From an uncultured Dokdonia sp. (GTDB lineage: Bacteria; Bacteroidota; Bacteroidia; Flavobacteriales; Flavobacteriaceae), in the NCBI GenBank assembly GCA_937124495.1, contig CAKZKZ010000828.1, positions 1 through 7,456 of the forward strand: a stretch of DNA of 7,456 nt, in the 5' to 3' direction. The translations under genes were made by a program, and so were the position numbers. Every line of letters begins with the position of its first letter. The stretch's first letter is position 1. The notes below the pieces were generated by a model. That model was not told where the DNA came from. It worked only from the letters and a program-made list of their open reading frames with translations, and did no database searches. Below are positions 1 to 6,332 of the stretch, piece after piece.

Positions 1-598
1 GTTTAAGTAGTTTATTGCGCTCATCTTGTAATTGTCTTCCAAGTCTCTGTTCCTTTTCTAAAGCGTTTCTGTTGTAATCATCAAAATCAAGTTCTAGTTC
101 ATCTAGTTTTCTTTTAGCTTGAAATGTCAATGCATTACTACTTTTAAATCGGAATATGAATAAGAGGAGTCCTAAAAATAATACTCCAATAATACTCCAC
201 ATCATTGTTTGATAACTGCCTTTACTCATTTGTGCACCAAAAAAGTTCATGCTATCTTTTTCTAGATTTGTGTCCTCTAGCGTTTTTTGAGTATTTGTTA
301 GATTGGTATTTAAGCTAGAAATTTCAGAGGTTTGATCTGTTATGCGCTTATTGAGGGTTGTTATCTCTGTTTTGAGTGTTGTTACACTATCAGAAAGTTG
401 CACGCGATATCGATCTAGTTTTGTGCGATCAATAACCTTGTATCGTTTTGCCCCATCTTTATAATTGCCACTCGAACTTATGACTTGGTCATATTGATCT
501 ATAACGGTTTTGGAAGAAGTGTCTTGTGTTTCTTGAGCTTGTACATTTAAGAGCACACTTAAGCATAGGATTAGTAGGGGGAGTGTCGCTTTTGTCAT
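1..598 (-). CDS. Coiled-coil, single-pass membrane protein with signal peptide (3' end cut by window edge)
   Basis: The reading frame is open from an ATG at 598 down to the left edge, giving 199 codons with no stop, so the C-terminus lies outside the window. The protein begins with a classic signal peptide (MTKATLPLLILCLSVLL, with likely cleavage near VQA|QE). Residues ~30-60 are polar. Residues ~65-115 have a Thr/Ser/Leu-rich heptad-like pattern (ITTLNKRITDQTSEISSLN) expected of a coiled coil. A hydrophobic helix follows at about 134-149 (WSIIGVLFLGLLLFIF), then basic residues, then a second charged helical stretch rich in E, R, Q and K. This suggests a periplasmic coiled coil, one membrane span and a cytoplasmic coiled coil. 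From memory, similar flavobacterial proteins sometimes carry the database label tRNA (guanine-N1)-methyltransferase; I see no methyltransferase or SPOUT motif here, so I would not use that name. Function unknown. Confidence 0.8.
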   Translation of the reverse strand, partial: MTKATLPLLILCLSVLLNVQAQETQDTSSKTVIDQYDQVISSSGNYKDGAKRYKVIDRTKLDRYRVQLSDSVTTLKTEITTLNKRITDQTSEISSLNTNLTNTQKTLEDTNLEKDSMNFFGAQMSKGSYQTMMWSIIGVLFLGLLLFIFRFKSSNALTFQAKRKLDELELDFDDYNRNALEKEQRLGRQLQDERNKLLK

Positions 599-662
599 GA
601 GTTTTTAGGGTGTTTAGTCAATTACAAATAGTTATGTGACTAGTTCATGGGTTTGTTTGTTG

Positions 663-670
663 CAAAAATA
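663..670 (-). promoter_or_regulatory. -7 promoter element (TATTTTTG) for the coiled-coil protein gene
   Basis: On the minus strand TATTTTTGC matches the Bacteroidota -7 consensus TAnnTTTG and sits 64 nt upstream of the ATG at 598, predicting a leader of roughly 58 nt. I find no convincing TTTG at the expected -33 spacing; the nearest TTG is only 11 nt away. The call therefore rests on one element and its position. Confidence 0.5.
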
Positions 671-729
671 CTAGAAATAATCAACTTAAATACGTTTAGA
701 AGTAAGACTTGGTTCTTTCGTGATCAAAA

Positions 730-759
730 AAAAGCTCACTTTTTAATAAGTGAGCTTTT
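730..759 (-). terminator. Intrinsic terminator of the GAPDH gene
   Basis: A perfect 12-bp inverted repeat, AAAAGCTCACTT (730-741) and AAGTGAGCTTTT (748-759), encloses a 6-nt loop. Read on the minus strand the stem runs into a tract of eight T residues, so it ends transcription of the GAPDH gene, whose stop codon is 45 bp away. There is no convergent plus-strand gene that would need it. Confidence 0.88.
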
Positions 760-803
760 ATATCGTGTTATTCTTTATACATTCCAGTAAAGGAACGTAT
801 CGA

Positions 804-2249
804 TTAATAATATGTAAAACGTCTTACTTTAGAAATGTATTTGGCAAGTCGTATGACTTGGTGACTGTATCCATACTCATTGTCATACCATACGTATAAA
901 ACAATGTTTTTTCCGCCTTCTCTTACAATAGTAGCTTTACTGTCATAAATACTTGGAGCTGATGATCCAACAATATCGCTAGAAACAAGTTCGTTATCTA
1001 TAGAGTACTTTATTTGTTCAACAAGATCACCTTCAAGTGCATACTTTCTTAACGTAGCATTAAGGTCTTCTAAGCTTGTTTCTTTGTCAAGCTCTAAATT
1101 TAATATTGCTAAAGATCCATTAGGCACTGGTACACGAATAGCATTTGAAGTTAACTTCCCTTCAAAAGTCGGTAATGCTTTGCTTACTGCTTTTCCTGCT
1201 CCTGTCTCTGTAATCACCATATTAAGAGCTGCAGCTCTTCCTCTACGGTATTTACTATGCATATTATCTACTAGATTCTGATCATTTGTATATGCATGTA
1301 TCGTTTCTAAATGTCCATATTTTACACCGAAAGAATCATCTACAGCTTTAAGAACTGGTGTGATTGCATTGGTTGTACAAGATGCAGCAGAAAAAATAGA
1401 TACTTCATCTGGGTTGTGTTCTAGGTGGTTTACTCCGTGCACTATATTAGGGATTCCTTTTCCTGGGGCGGTCAATAATACTTTAGCAACTCCTTTTCCT
1501 GCAAGGTGTCTGCTTAGTGCTTCATGATCTCTAAAAGCACCAGTATTATCAATGACAAGGGCATCGTTTATTCCGTAGGTAGTATAGTCAATATCTTCAG
1601 GTGCATTTGCACTAATAATGTGTACTGTCGTACCGTTAATAATAAGTGCTTTTTTATCTAGATCTACAGCAATTGTACCTGCAAAATCACCATGTACAGA
1701 GTCGCTCTTAAGTAATGAAGCTCTTTTTTCTAAAACAGTAGCATCTATTTTACCACGAGTGACAATAGCTCGTAATCGCATTTGTGCTCCTTTACCAGTG
1801 CGTGTCATAAGCTCTCTAGCTAATAAACGACCGATACGTCCAAAACCATAAAGTACAACATCTTTTGGAATGATGTTATCGCTCATTTTTGCTGGTTTCA
1901 ATTTTTTGGCAACAAAAGAGGTAGCACTAATATGATCTTCTTCAAGATGATATTCATAGGTAAGTTTTCCAATATCTAATTTTGCAGGAGGAAGCTCTAA
2001 TGTTTTTATAGCTTCAGCAATCTCTACGCTATCAAAAATAGAGATATGCTTTTCTACAAAAGCACCGGCATACTCGTGTAAGTCTAAAATCTCACTTACA
2101 TTTCTGTCTATAAGTTGATTTCTGAAAAGAACAAGCTCAATGGATTTGTCATACCATAAATCGCTTGCGATTTTAATAAAGGCTACTGCCGCTCTGCGGC
2201 GATCTGCTTGAAAAGAAAGTTCTGTTTCGTAAGTATCTAGATGACTCAT
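804..2249 (-). CDS. gap: Glyceraldehyde-3-phosphate dehydrogenase, long form with N-terminal extension
   Basis: This 481-residue enzyme belongs to the family that interconverts glyceraldehyde-3-phosphate and 1,3-bisphosphoglycerate in cytosolic central carbon metabolism. Classical GAPDH is ~330 residues; here a predicted-helical extension occupies about residues 1-128. The Rossmann fold starts at GFGRIGR (135-141). The catalytic core is SAASCTTN with nucleophile Cys291, and the base is His318 in ETIHAYTNDQ, 27 residues later as in standard GAPDH. Phosphate-binding Ser290, Thr292, Thr349 and Arg372 are present, and the C-terminal WYDNEYGYSHQ block is intact. The position after beta-strand 2 that holds Asp in NAD-specific enzymes appears to be Arg165 (AIVTR), and the usual Leu-Pro pair before the HxxxRRxR block is Asn-Met. 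I infer NADP or dual cofactor use and perhaps a gluconeogenic role, as recalled for similar long forms in pseudomonads. The gene has its own promoter box and a terminator on each side, so it is probably monocistronic. Confidence 0.95.
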   Translation of the reverse strand: MSHLDTYETELSFQADRRRAAVAFIKIASDLWYDKSIELVLFRNQLIDRNVSEILDLHEYAGAFVEKHISIFDSVEIAEAIKTLELPPAKLDIGKLTYEYHLEEDHISATSFVAKKLKPAKMSDNIIPKDVVLYGFGRIGRLLARELMTRTGKGAQMRLRAIVTRGKIDATVLEKRASLLKSDSVHGDFAGTIAVDLDKKALIINGTTVHIISANAPEDIDYTTYGINDALVIDNTGAFRDHEALSRHLAGKGVAKVLLTAPGKGIPNIVHGVNHLEHNPDEVSIFSAASCTTNAITPVLKAVDDSFGVKYGHLETIHAYTNDQNLVDNMHSKYRRGRAAALNMVITETGAGKAVSKALPTFEGKLTSNAIRVPVPNGSLAILNLELDKETSLEDLNATLRKYALEGDLVEQIKYSIDNELVSSDIVGSSAPSIYDSKATIVREGGKNIVLYVWYDNEYGYSHQVIRLAKYISKVRRFTYY

Positions 2250-2309
2250 GCTACTATTTGTGTTTTTGAGTGTTGTTTATTTTATAATAACACCCTTTTA
2301 AATTTTCGG

Positions 2310-2317
2310 CAAAAGTA
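2310..2317 (-). promoter_or_regulatory. -7 promoter element (TACTTTTG) for the GAPDH gene
   Basis: The minus strand reads TACTTTTGCC, a full match to TAnnTTTG, 60 nt upstream of the GAPDH ATG, giving a leader of about 54 nt. It lies just downstream of the degQ terminator, where a new transcription unit is expected. No clear TTTG occurs at ~19 bp spacing: candidates lie 7 and 31 nt upstream. The leader before the ATG is A-rich (CAAAAACACAAATAG) with no Shine-Dalgarno sequence. Confidence 0.5.
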
Positions 2318-2355
2318 TAGATTTCAAACGTTTTCGTAATAGAAAAAACAAAAAA

Positions 2356-2382
2356 AAAGCTCTTTTATTTTAAAAGAGCTTT
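2356..2382 (-). terminator. Intrinsic terminator of the degQ-type protease gene
   Basis: A perfect 12-bp inverted repeat, AAAGCTCTTTTA (2356-2367) and TAAAAGAGCTTT (2371-2382), has a 3-nt loop. On the minus strand it is followed by a run of eight T, then TGTTTTTT. It lies 40 bp past the protease stop codon and separates that gene from the GAPDH gene downstream. Its AAAGCTC/GAGCTTT core is the same as in the GAPDH terminator. Confidence 0.88.
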
Positions 2383-2422
2383 AGAATGAAGATTATATTG
2401 TGAATTAGATTATTTGTAGAAA

Positions 2423-3838
2423 CTAGTTTTCAAAGATAAAACGGTTGCGTTCTCCTTTTTGATCTACAAAAACAATGCTAACTGGTTCATTAGGGTTTTT
2501 ATTTTGAAAAATACGTTTTACATCTTCTATATTTGAGACCTTTTGATCGTCTATTTCTGAAATGACAAGTCCTCGTATATTATAACGTCTCATTTCCTGA
2601 GTGAGCATACGATTAATAACTACTCCATTTTTTGCTTTATATTTTTTAAGATCTTTAGGAGAAGCGTTTTTTACTTGTATTCCTAGTCTATCTATATCAA
2701 AAGTCACAGATTTAATAAGCGTTACTGCTAAAGTTACTTCTTTATCTTCACGTAATAAGTATACTTGTACGACATCATCTGGACGTTTTGAGCTTATATA
2801 TCCAGATAAATCTGAAAATTTATTAATTTCTATATTATCGATACGCTTAATAATATCTCCAGTTTTTATTCCTGCTTTTTCGGCGCCACTTTCATACTCT
2901 ACACCGCCTACATAAAACCCTTCTGTAGTTTTGATTTCTCGTTCTTTTAATTCTTCTGGGCTTATAGAATTTACAGATAATCCACTTACCCCTATAATTC
3001 CTTTTTGTACAGAACCAAATTGCATAATATCTTCTACGATTTTACGAGCATTGTTTGAGGGTACTGCAAACGCATATCCTACATAGGATCCTGTTTGTGA
3101 AGTAATCGCAGTATTAATGCCTATAAGTTCTCCGTAGGTGTTTACAAGTGCTCCACCACTGTTTCCAGGGTTGATAGCGGCATCTGTTTGTATAAATGAT
3201 TGATAGTTTGAATCAGACTCATCAATATCTCTCGCTTTTGCTGAGATAATACCTGCGGTCACAGTAGAGGTAAGGTTGAAAGGATTTCCTACGGCAAGTA
3301 CCCATTCACCTACTTTAGCGGCATCACTATCTCCAAAAGCAATATATGGTAACTCATCTCCTTCTGTATCTATTTTAATAAGAGCAATGTCTGCTTTTTC
3401 ATCAGTTCCTATAAGGGTGGCCTTGTATTTGCGGTTGTCGTTTAAAGCAACTTCAATCTCGGTAGCCCCGGCTATGACGTGATTATTGGTGATAATAAAC
3501 CCGTCGCCAGAGATAATAACACCGCTTCCAGCGCCAACAGTACCTCCTTTTTGTCCTCCACCACGTAAAAATTCCATCATGTTACGTGGTTGCGAGTACT
3601 CTTGTTTGTTACTCACATGTACAACACCGTTTACCGTACGCTCGGCAGCTTCTGTGAAGTCAATAGCAGAATTTGCAGCCGCAGTATAGGTTGTTGGTGT
3701 AAACACGGGAAGACTAGATGGTTGATTTTGAACTATGTTAGGTGTAGGAACAGGTTCTTCAATAAATAATTTGTAAGCGCCTAGAGTAATAACACCTGCT
3801 AGGACAGCAACAGAAAGTAAACTTGCTATTTTTTTCAT
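2423..3838 (-). CDS. degQ: HtrA/DegQ-family periplasmic serine protease with two PDZ domains
   Basis: An ATP-independent envelope protease/chaperone that degrades or refolds damaged exported proteins. I chose the ATG at 3838 (471 aa), where MKKIASLLSVAVLAGVITLG forms a normal signal or anchor helix. The frame is open up to an ATG at 3901 (492 aa), with further ATGs at 3850 and 3844, but those starts add an odd NSIYTNFLILTLYNYL stretch that looks like non-coding AT-rich DNA. In 471-aa numbering the trypsin-like domain has His120 (TNNHVIAG), Asp150 (KADIALIKI) and Ser227 (NPGNSGGAL), a complete triad. The loop between the first strands is short (about 20 residues, Gly-rich), as in DegQ or DegS rather than DegP. 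PDZ1 spans about 280-376, with SGAEKAGIKTGDII, and a more divergent PDZ2 about 383-467. Two PDZ domains argue against DegS. It is divergent from the dapF operon and has its own terminator. Confidence 0.92.
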   Translation of the reverse strand: MKKIASLLSVAVLAGVITLGAYKLFIEEPVPTPNIVQNQPSSLPVFTPTTYTAAANSAIDFTEAAERTVNGVVHVSNKQEYSQPRNMMEFLRGGGQKGGTVGAGSGVIISGDGFIITNNHVIAGATEIEVALNDNRKYKATLIGTDEKADIALIKIDTEGDELPYIAFGDSDAAKVGEWVLAVGNPFNLTSTVTAGIISAKARDIDESDSNYQSFIQTDAAINPGNSGGALVNTYGELIGINTAITSQTGSYVGYAFAVPSNNARKIVEDIMQFGSVQKGIIGVSGLSVNSISPEELKEREIKTTEGFYVGGVEYESGAEKAGIKTGDIIKRIDNIEINKFSDLSGYISSKRPDDVVQVYLLREDKEVTLAVTLIKSVTFDIDRLGIQVKNASPKDLKKYKAKNGVVINRMLTQEMRRYNIRGLVISEIDDQKVSNIEDVKRIFQNKNPNEPVSIVFVDQKGERNRFIFEN

Positions 3839-3876
3839 AATCATTTTCATTAGGTAGTTATATAATGTTAAAATTA

Positions 3877-3884
3877 AAAAATTA
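3877..3884 (-). promoter_or_regulatory. Possible -7 element (TAATTTTT) for the protease gene
   Basis: The best near-match to TAnnTTTG on the minus strand upstream of degQ is TAATTTTT, with the final G missing. It lies 38 nt upstream of the ATG at 3838 and downstream of the ATG at 3901. If real, it would start transcription at about 3870 and exclude the long 492-aa start. The surroundings are so AT-rich that a chance match is quite possible. Confidence 0.28.
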
Positions 3885-3943
3885 GTATATATAGAATTCA
3901 TATTTAACTGCCTTTTAACAGCACAGGCAATATGCTAATTCCT

Positions 3944-3951
3944 TATTTTTG
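3944..3951 (+). promoter_or_regulatory. -7 promoter element (TATTTTTG) for the dapF-GNAT-mltG operon
   Basis: TATTTTTG is a full match to the Bacteroidota -7 consensus. It lies 19 nt before the dapF ATG at 3971, predicting a very short leader (~13 nt). It lies downstream of the alternative ATG at 3932, so transcripts from here could not use that start. No TTTG is seen at the expected -33 position. Confidence 0.5.
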
Positions 3952-3970
3952 TCGTTCATTTATACACAGC

Positions 3971-4750
3971 ATGACAATACCATTTTATAAATATCAAGGC
4001 ACAGGTAACGATTTTGTCATGATTGACAATAGACATTTGTTTTTTCCTAAGGATAATATTCAGCTTATTGCTAAGCTTTGTGACCGCAAATTTGGTATAG
4101 GTGCCGATGGATTGATTCTCTTAGAAAATCAAGATACCGTAGACTTTAGGATGGTGTATTATAATGCAGATGGTAATGAGAGTAGTATGTGTGGTAATGG
4201 TGGGCGTTGTATTGTAGCTTTCGCGAAAGCGTTAGATATCATACAGACTACAACTACTTTTATGGCTATTGATGGTTTACATGAGGCTACGGTGATAGAT
4301 GAAGTTGTACATTTGAAAATGCAAGATGTCGCTACTATAAAAGTGACTACAGCGTATAGTTTTCTGGATACAGGGTCACCACATCACGTAGAGATTGTTG
4401 AAAATTTATCGGCATTTGATATTAAAGGAGAAGGAGCACGTATACGATATAGTGATCTATATGGAAGCGCAGGGAGTAATATTAATTTTGTGTCTCAAAA
4501 AGAATCCAATGTTTTTGCCGTGCGTACTTATGAACGTGGAGTGGAAGATGAGACGTTAAGTTGTGGTACAGGGGTTACGGCTGTAGCACTGGCAATGCAT
4601 AATCAAGGAAAGACGGTAGCAAATCGTGTGCGCCTTGCTGTAGAAGGAGGGGAACTCGAAGTGAGTTTTGAGAAAGGTGATAACGGATATCATTCTATTT
4701 TTCTTATTGGCCCCGCTACATACGTTTTTGAAGGAGAAATCACATGGTAA
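3971..4750 (+). CDS. dapF: Diaminopimelate epimerase
   Basis: A PLP-independent epimerase that converts LL-diaminopimelate to the meso form, which feeds lysine synthesis and is the cross-linking residue of peptidoglycan in the cytosolic lysine/murein pathway. I start it at 3971 (259 aa), where MTIPFYKYQGTGNDFVMID is the standard family N-terminus. The in-frame ATG at 3932 would add 13 unlike residues and lies upstream of the likely -7 box. Both catalytic cysteines are present: Cys74 in SSMCGNGGRC and Cys198 in ETLSCGTG. The substrate-binding FGIGADGL (41-48) and YERGVEDE (187-194) blocks are intact, and the length is typical or slightly short for the family. The stop codon overlaps the start of the GNAT gene (ATGGTAA), so translation is likely coupled. 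A 14-bp palindrome lies within the codons for AFAKA (residues 83-87). Confidence 0.97.
   Translation: MTIPFYKYQGTGNDFVMIDNRHLFFPKDNIQLIAKLCDRKFGIGADGLILLENQDTVDFRMVYYNADGNESSMCGNGGRCIVAFAKALDIIQTTTTFMAIDGLHEATVIDEVVHLKMQDVATIKVTTAYSFLDTGSPHHVEIVENLSAFDIKGEGARIRYSDLYGSAGSNINFVSQKESNVFAVRTYERGVEDETLSCGTGVTAVALAMHNQGKTVANRVRLAVEGGELEVSFEKGDNGYHSIFLIGPATYVFEGEITW
4217..4230. repeat. 14-bp perfect palindrome GCTTTCGCGAAAGC, copy 1 (inside dapF)
   Basis: GCTTTCGCGAAAGC is its own reverse complement. In dapF it is read as GCT TTC GCG AAA GC, encoding AFAK. An identical copy lies at 5240-5253 in the next gene but is read in a different frame. The AFAK peptide after the CGNGGRC block is, as I recall, common in Bacteroidota DapF, so this copy is compatible with the protein's needs. 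Confidence 0.85.
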
Positions 4751-5289
4751 CACTTAAAGGAAATAGTGTTTTTTTAAGGGCCTTGGAGCCAGAAGACTTA
4801 ATAGAGGTACATCGTATAGAAAACGATGAGCGTCTTTGGTCGGTAAGTGAAACGCTAACCCCTTTTTCTTTATTCAGTATTAAAGAATACCTTGCTAATG
4901 CGCACAAAGATATTTATGAAGTAAAACAATTGCGTTTAGCGATTTGTGATACAAAAACAAAAGAGCTTATAGGTCTTATTGATCTTTTTGATTATGATCC
5001 ATATAATGCAAGAGCTGGGATTGGAATTCTTATTGAAGCAGAAGCCGATAGGGGGAAAGGATACGGAAAAGAAGCTTTGGAATTAATGCTTAATTATGGG
5101 AAGAAACATTTGAAATTACATCAATTATATGCCAATATTCTAGAAGATAACGTAGCTAGTATACAATTGTTTAAAGGTGCTGGTTTTGTTGTTGTAGGAA
5201 TTAAAAAAGATTGGAGGCGAGTGAGTGCAGAAGGAGACCGCTTTCGCGAAAGCTATAAAAATGAACTATTATTTCAACATCTATTATAA
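4744..5289 (+). CDS. GNAT-family N-acetyltransferase (RimJ/RimL-like)
   Basis: This 181-residue protein has the GCN5-related acetyltransferase fold and should transfer an acetyl group from acetyl-CoA to an amine; the substrate cannot be read from the sequence. It opens with the RimJ/RimL-type strand VFLRALEPEDLIEVHRIEN. The acetyl-CoA pyrophosphate loop is RGKGYGKEA (103-111), the signature R/Q-x-x-G-x-G/A, preceded by the beta-4 strand GIGILIEAE. The later motif LEDNVASIQLFKGAGF (133-148) is the usual N-x-x-S-x-x-x-F-x-K-x-G-F block. It overlaps dapF by 7 nt and mltG by 1 nt, so it is co-translated with two cell-wall genes. Near the C-terminus SAEGDRFRESYKNELLFQ looks a few residues longer than I would expect between KDW and the terminal ELLFQ block, and the extra part is encoded across a 14-bp palindrome. 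Confidence 0.9.
   Translation: MVTLKGNSVFLRALEPEDLIEVHRIENDERLWSVSETLTPFSLFSIKEYLANAHKDIYEVKQLRLAICDTKTKELIGLIDLFDYDPYNARAGIGILIEAEADRGKGYGKEALELMLNYGKKHLKLHQLYANILEDNVASIQLFKGAGFVVVGIKKDWRRVSAEGDRFRESYKNELLFQHLL
5240..5253. repeat. 14-bp perfect palindrome GCTTTCGCGAAAGC, copy 2 (inside the GNAT gene)
   Basis: This copy is identical to 4217-4230. Here the frame is CGC TTT CGC GAA AGC, giving RFRES instead of AFAK. It falls in the variable tail of the acetyltransferase, just before the conserved terminal ELLFQ strand, a place where an insertion would be tolerated. Confidence 0.85.
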
Positions 5290-6332
5290 TGTATATTAAA
5301 CGAATTTTATTAATCATTGCCCTTATTGGAGTTGTTGTAGGGGGTGTTTTTGCATACACTGTTTATGGAGCTATCTTTTCTCCTAATACAGCATTTGAAA
5401 ATGATGAAGCATACTTATTTGTAGCTTCTGATGCTACTTTTGAAGATATAAAAGAAGATATAGCGCCTTTATTAAAGGATGTGGAATCATTTGTTTCTAT
5501 CGCAGAGCGTAAAGGTTATGTTTCTAATATTAAGCCAGGTCATTTTGCTATTAAAAAAGGGATGAATAATAATGATATTATTAATACCATTCGTAGTAGA
5601 AATAAACCTGTTAAAATAGCATTCAATAATCAAGAACGTATAGAAAACCTTGCAGGACGTATTGCTACTCAAATAGAAATAGATAGTCTGTCATTACTTC
5701 TAGCGATGAAAGAGCCTAATTTTTTAAAGGCTAATGGGTATACAGACCAAACGGCGCTTAGTATGTATATTCCTAATAGTTACGAATTGTACTGGAATAT
5801 TTCAGCAACAGGATTTAGAGATCGTATGCTTAAAGAGAATAAGCGTTTTTGGAATGATACTCGTAAAGCAAAAGCAAAACTGTTAAAGATGACTCCGGAG
5901 CAAGTATATACTGTGGCTTCTATTGTTCATAAAGAAACAGCTAAAGTAGAGGAAAGGCCTCGTGTTGCTGGCGTATACCTTAATAGAATTAAAAGAGGGA
6001 TCAAACTAGATGCTGACCCAACAGTCATATTTGCTGTGAAAAATAAAGCAAATGATTGGAATATGGTGATCAAAAGAGTGTTGTATAAAGATTTGGAAAT
6101 AGAATCTCCATATAATACCTATCGAAATGCAGGAGTGCCTCCAGGACCTATTTTTATGCCAGATATTTCTGCTATAGATGCTGTTCTTAATGCAGAAAAA
6201 CATGGGTATTATTATTTTGTAGCAGACATTGAGCGATTTGGTTATCATAAGTTTGCAAAGACACTTTCTCAACACAATGCCAACAGTGCTGCTTATAAGC
6301 GCTGGATTAATAGCCAAGGTGTACGACGTTAA
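5289..6332 (+). CDS. mltG: Endolytic transglycosylase MltG (YceG-like)
   Basis: An inner-membrane lytic transglycosylase that cleaves nascent glycan strands and is thought to act as a terminase of peptidoglycan polymerisation. At 347 aa it is close to E. coli MltG (340). An N-terminal membrane anchor spans about residues 5-29 (ILLIIALIGVVVGGVFAY). Residues ~40-105 form the LysM-like region, with KPGHFAIKKGMNNNDIINTI. The catalytic domain includes the substrate-cleft motif YIPNSYELYWN (160-170) and ASIVHKET with catalytic Glu216, equivalent to E. coli Glu218. LDADPTVIFA (240-249), SPYNTYRNAGVPPGPI and YYYFVAD follow in the normal order. The Glu found two residues before the catalytic Glu in E. 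coli is His214 here, which should not affect catalysis. Its ATG shares the A of the GNAT stop (TAATG), the third gene of a compact operon. No hairpin terminator is visible after it. Confidence 0.96.
   Translation: MYIKRILLIIALIGVVVGGVFAYTVYGAIFSPNTAFENDEAYLFVASDATFEDIKEDIAPLLKDVESFVSIAERKGYVSNIKPGHFAIKKGMNNNDIINTIRSRNKPVKIAFNNQERIENLAGRIATQIEIDSLSLLLAMKEPNFLKANGYTDQTALSMYIPNSYELYWNISATGFRDRMLKENKRFWNDTRKAKAKLLKMTPEQVYTVASIVHKETAKVEERPRVAGVYLNRIKRGIKLDADPTVIFAVKNKANDWNMVIKRVLYKDLEIESPYNTYRNAGVPPGPIFMPDISAIDAVLNAEKHGYYYFVADIERFGYHKFAKTLSQHNANSAAYKRWINSQGVRR

Noticed and set aside
615..642. Inverted repeat TAGTCA/TGACTA in the leader of the coiled-coil gene
   Set aside because: Only 6 bp with a 16-nt loop in AT-rich DNA; expected by chance.
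1084..1851. Plus-strand open frames opposite the GAPDH gene
   Set aside because: They are antisense shadows of a well-conserved enzyme, lack any recognisable domain, and have no promoter or leader of their own.
2601..3689. Plus-strand open frames opposite the protease gene
   Set aside because: They lie antisense to the PDZ and protease domains, are low in complexity (Ser/Pro/Ile rich), and show no family resemblance.
3909..3929. TGCCT/AGGCA dyad in the degQ-dapF intergenic region, a possible operator
   Set aside because: Five base pairs around an 11-nt spacer, with no second copy and no known matching regulator.
5928..5939. His214 in place of Glu in the MltG ASIVxKET motif, a possible lost active site
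   Set aside because: The catalytic Glu is the second acidic position (KET), retained as Glu216; the first position is not the catalytic one.
6006..6317. Minus-strand 103-codon open frame opposite the mltG catalytic domain
   Set aside because: It is fully antisense to a conserved domain, and its Ile/Cys/His-rich composition is typical of a shadow frame.
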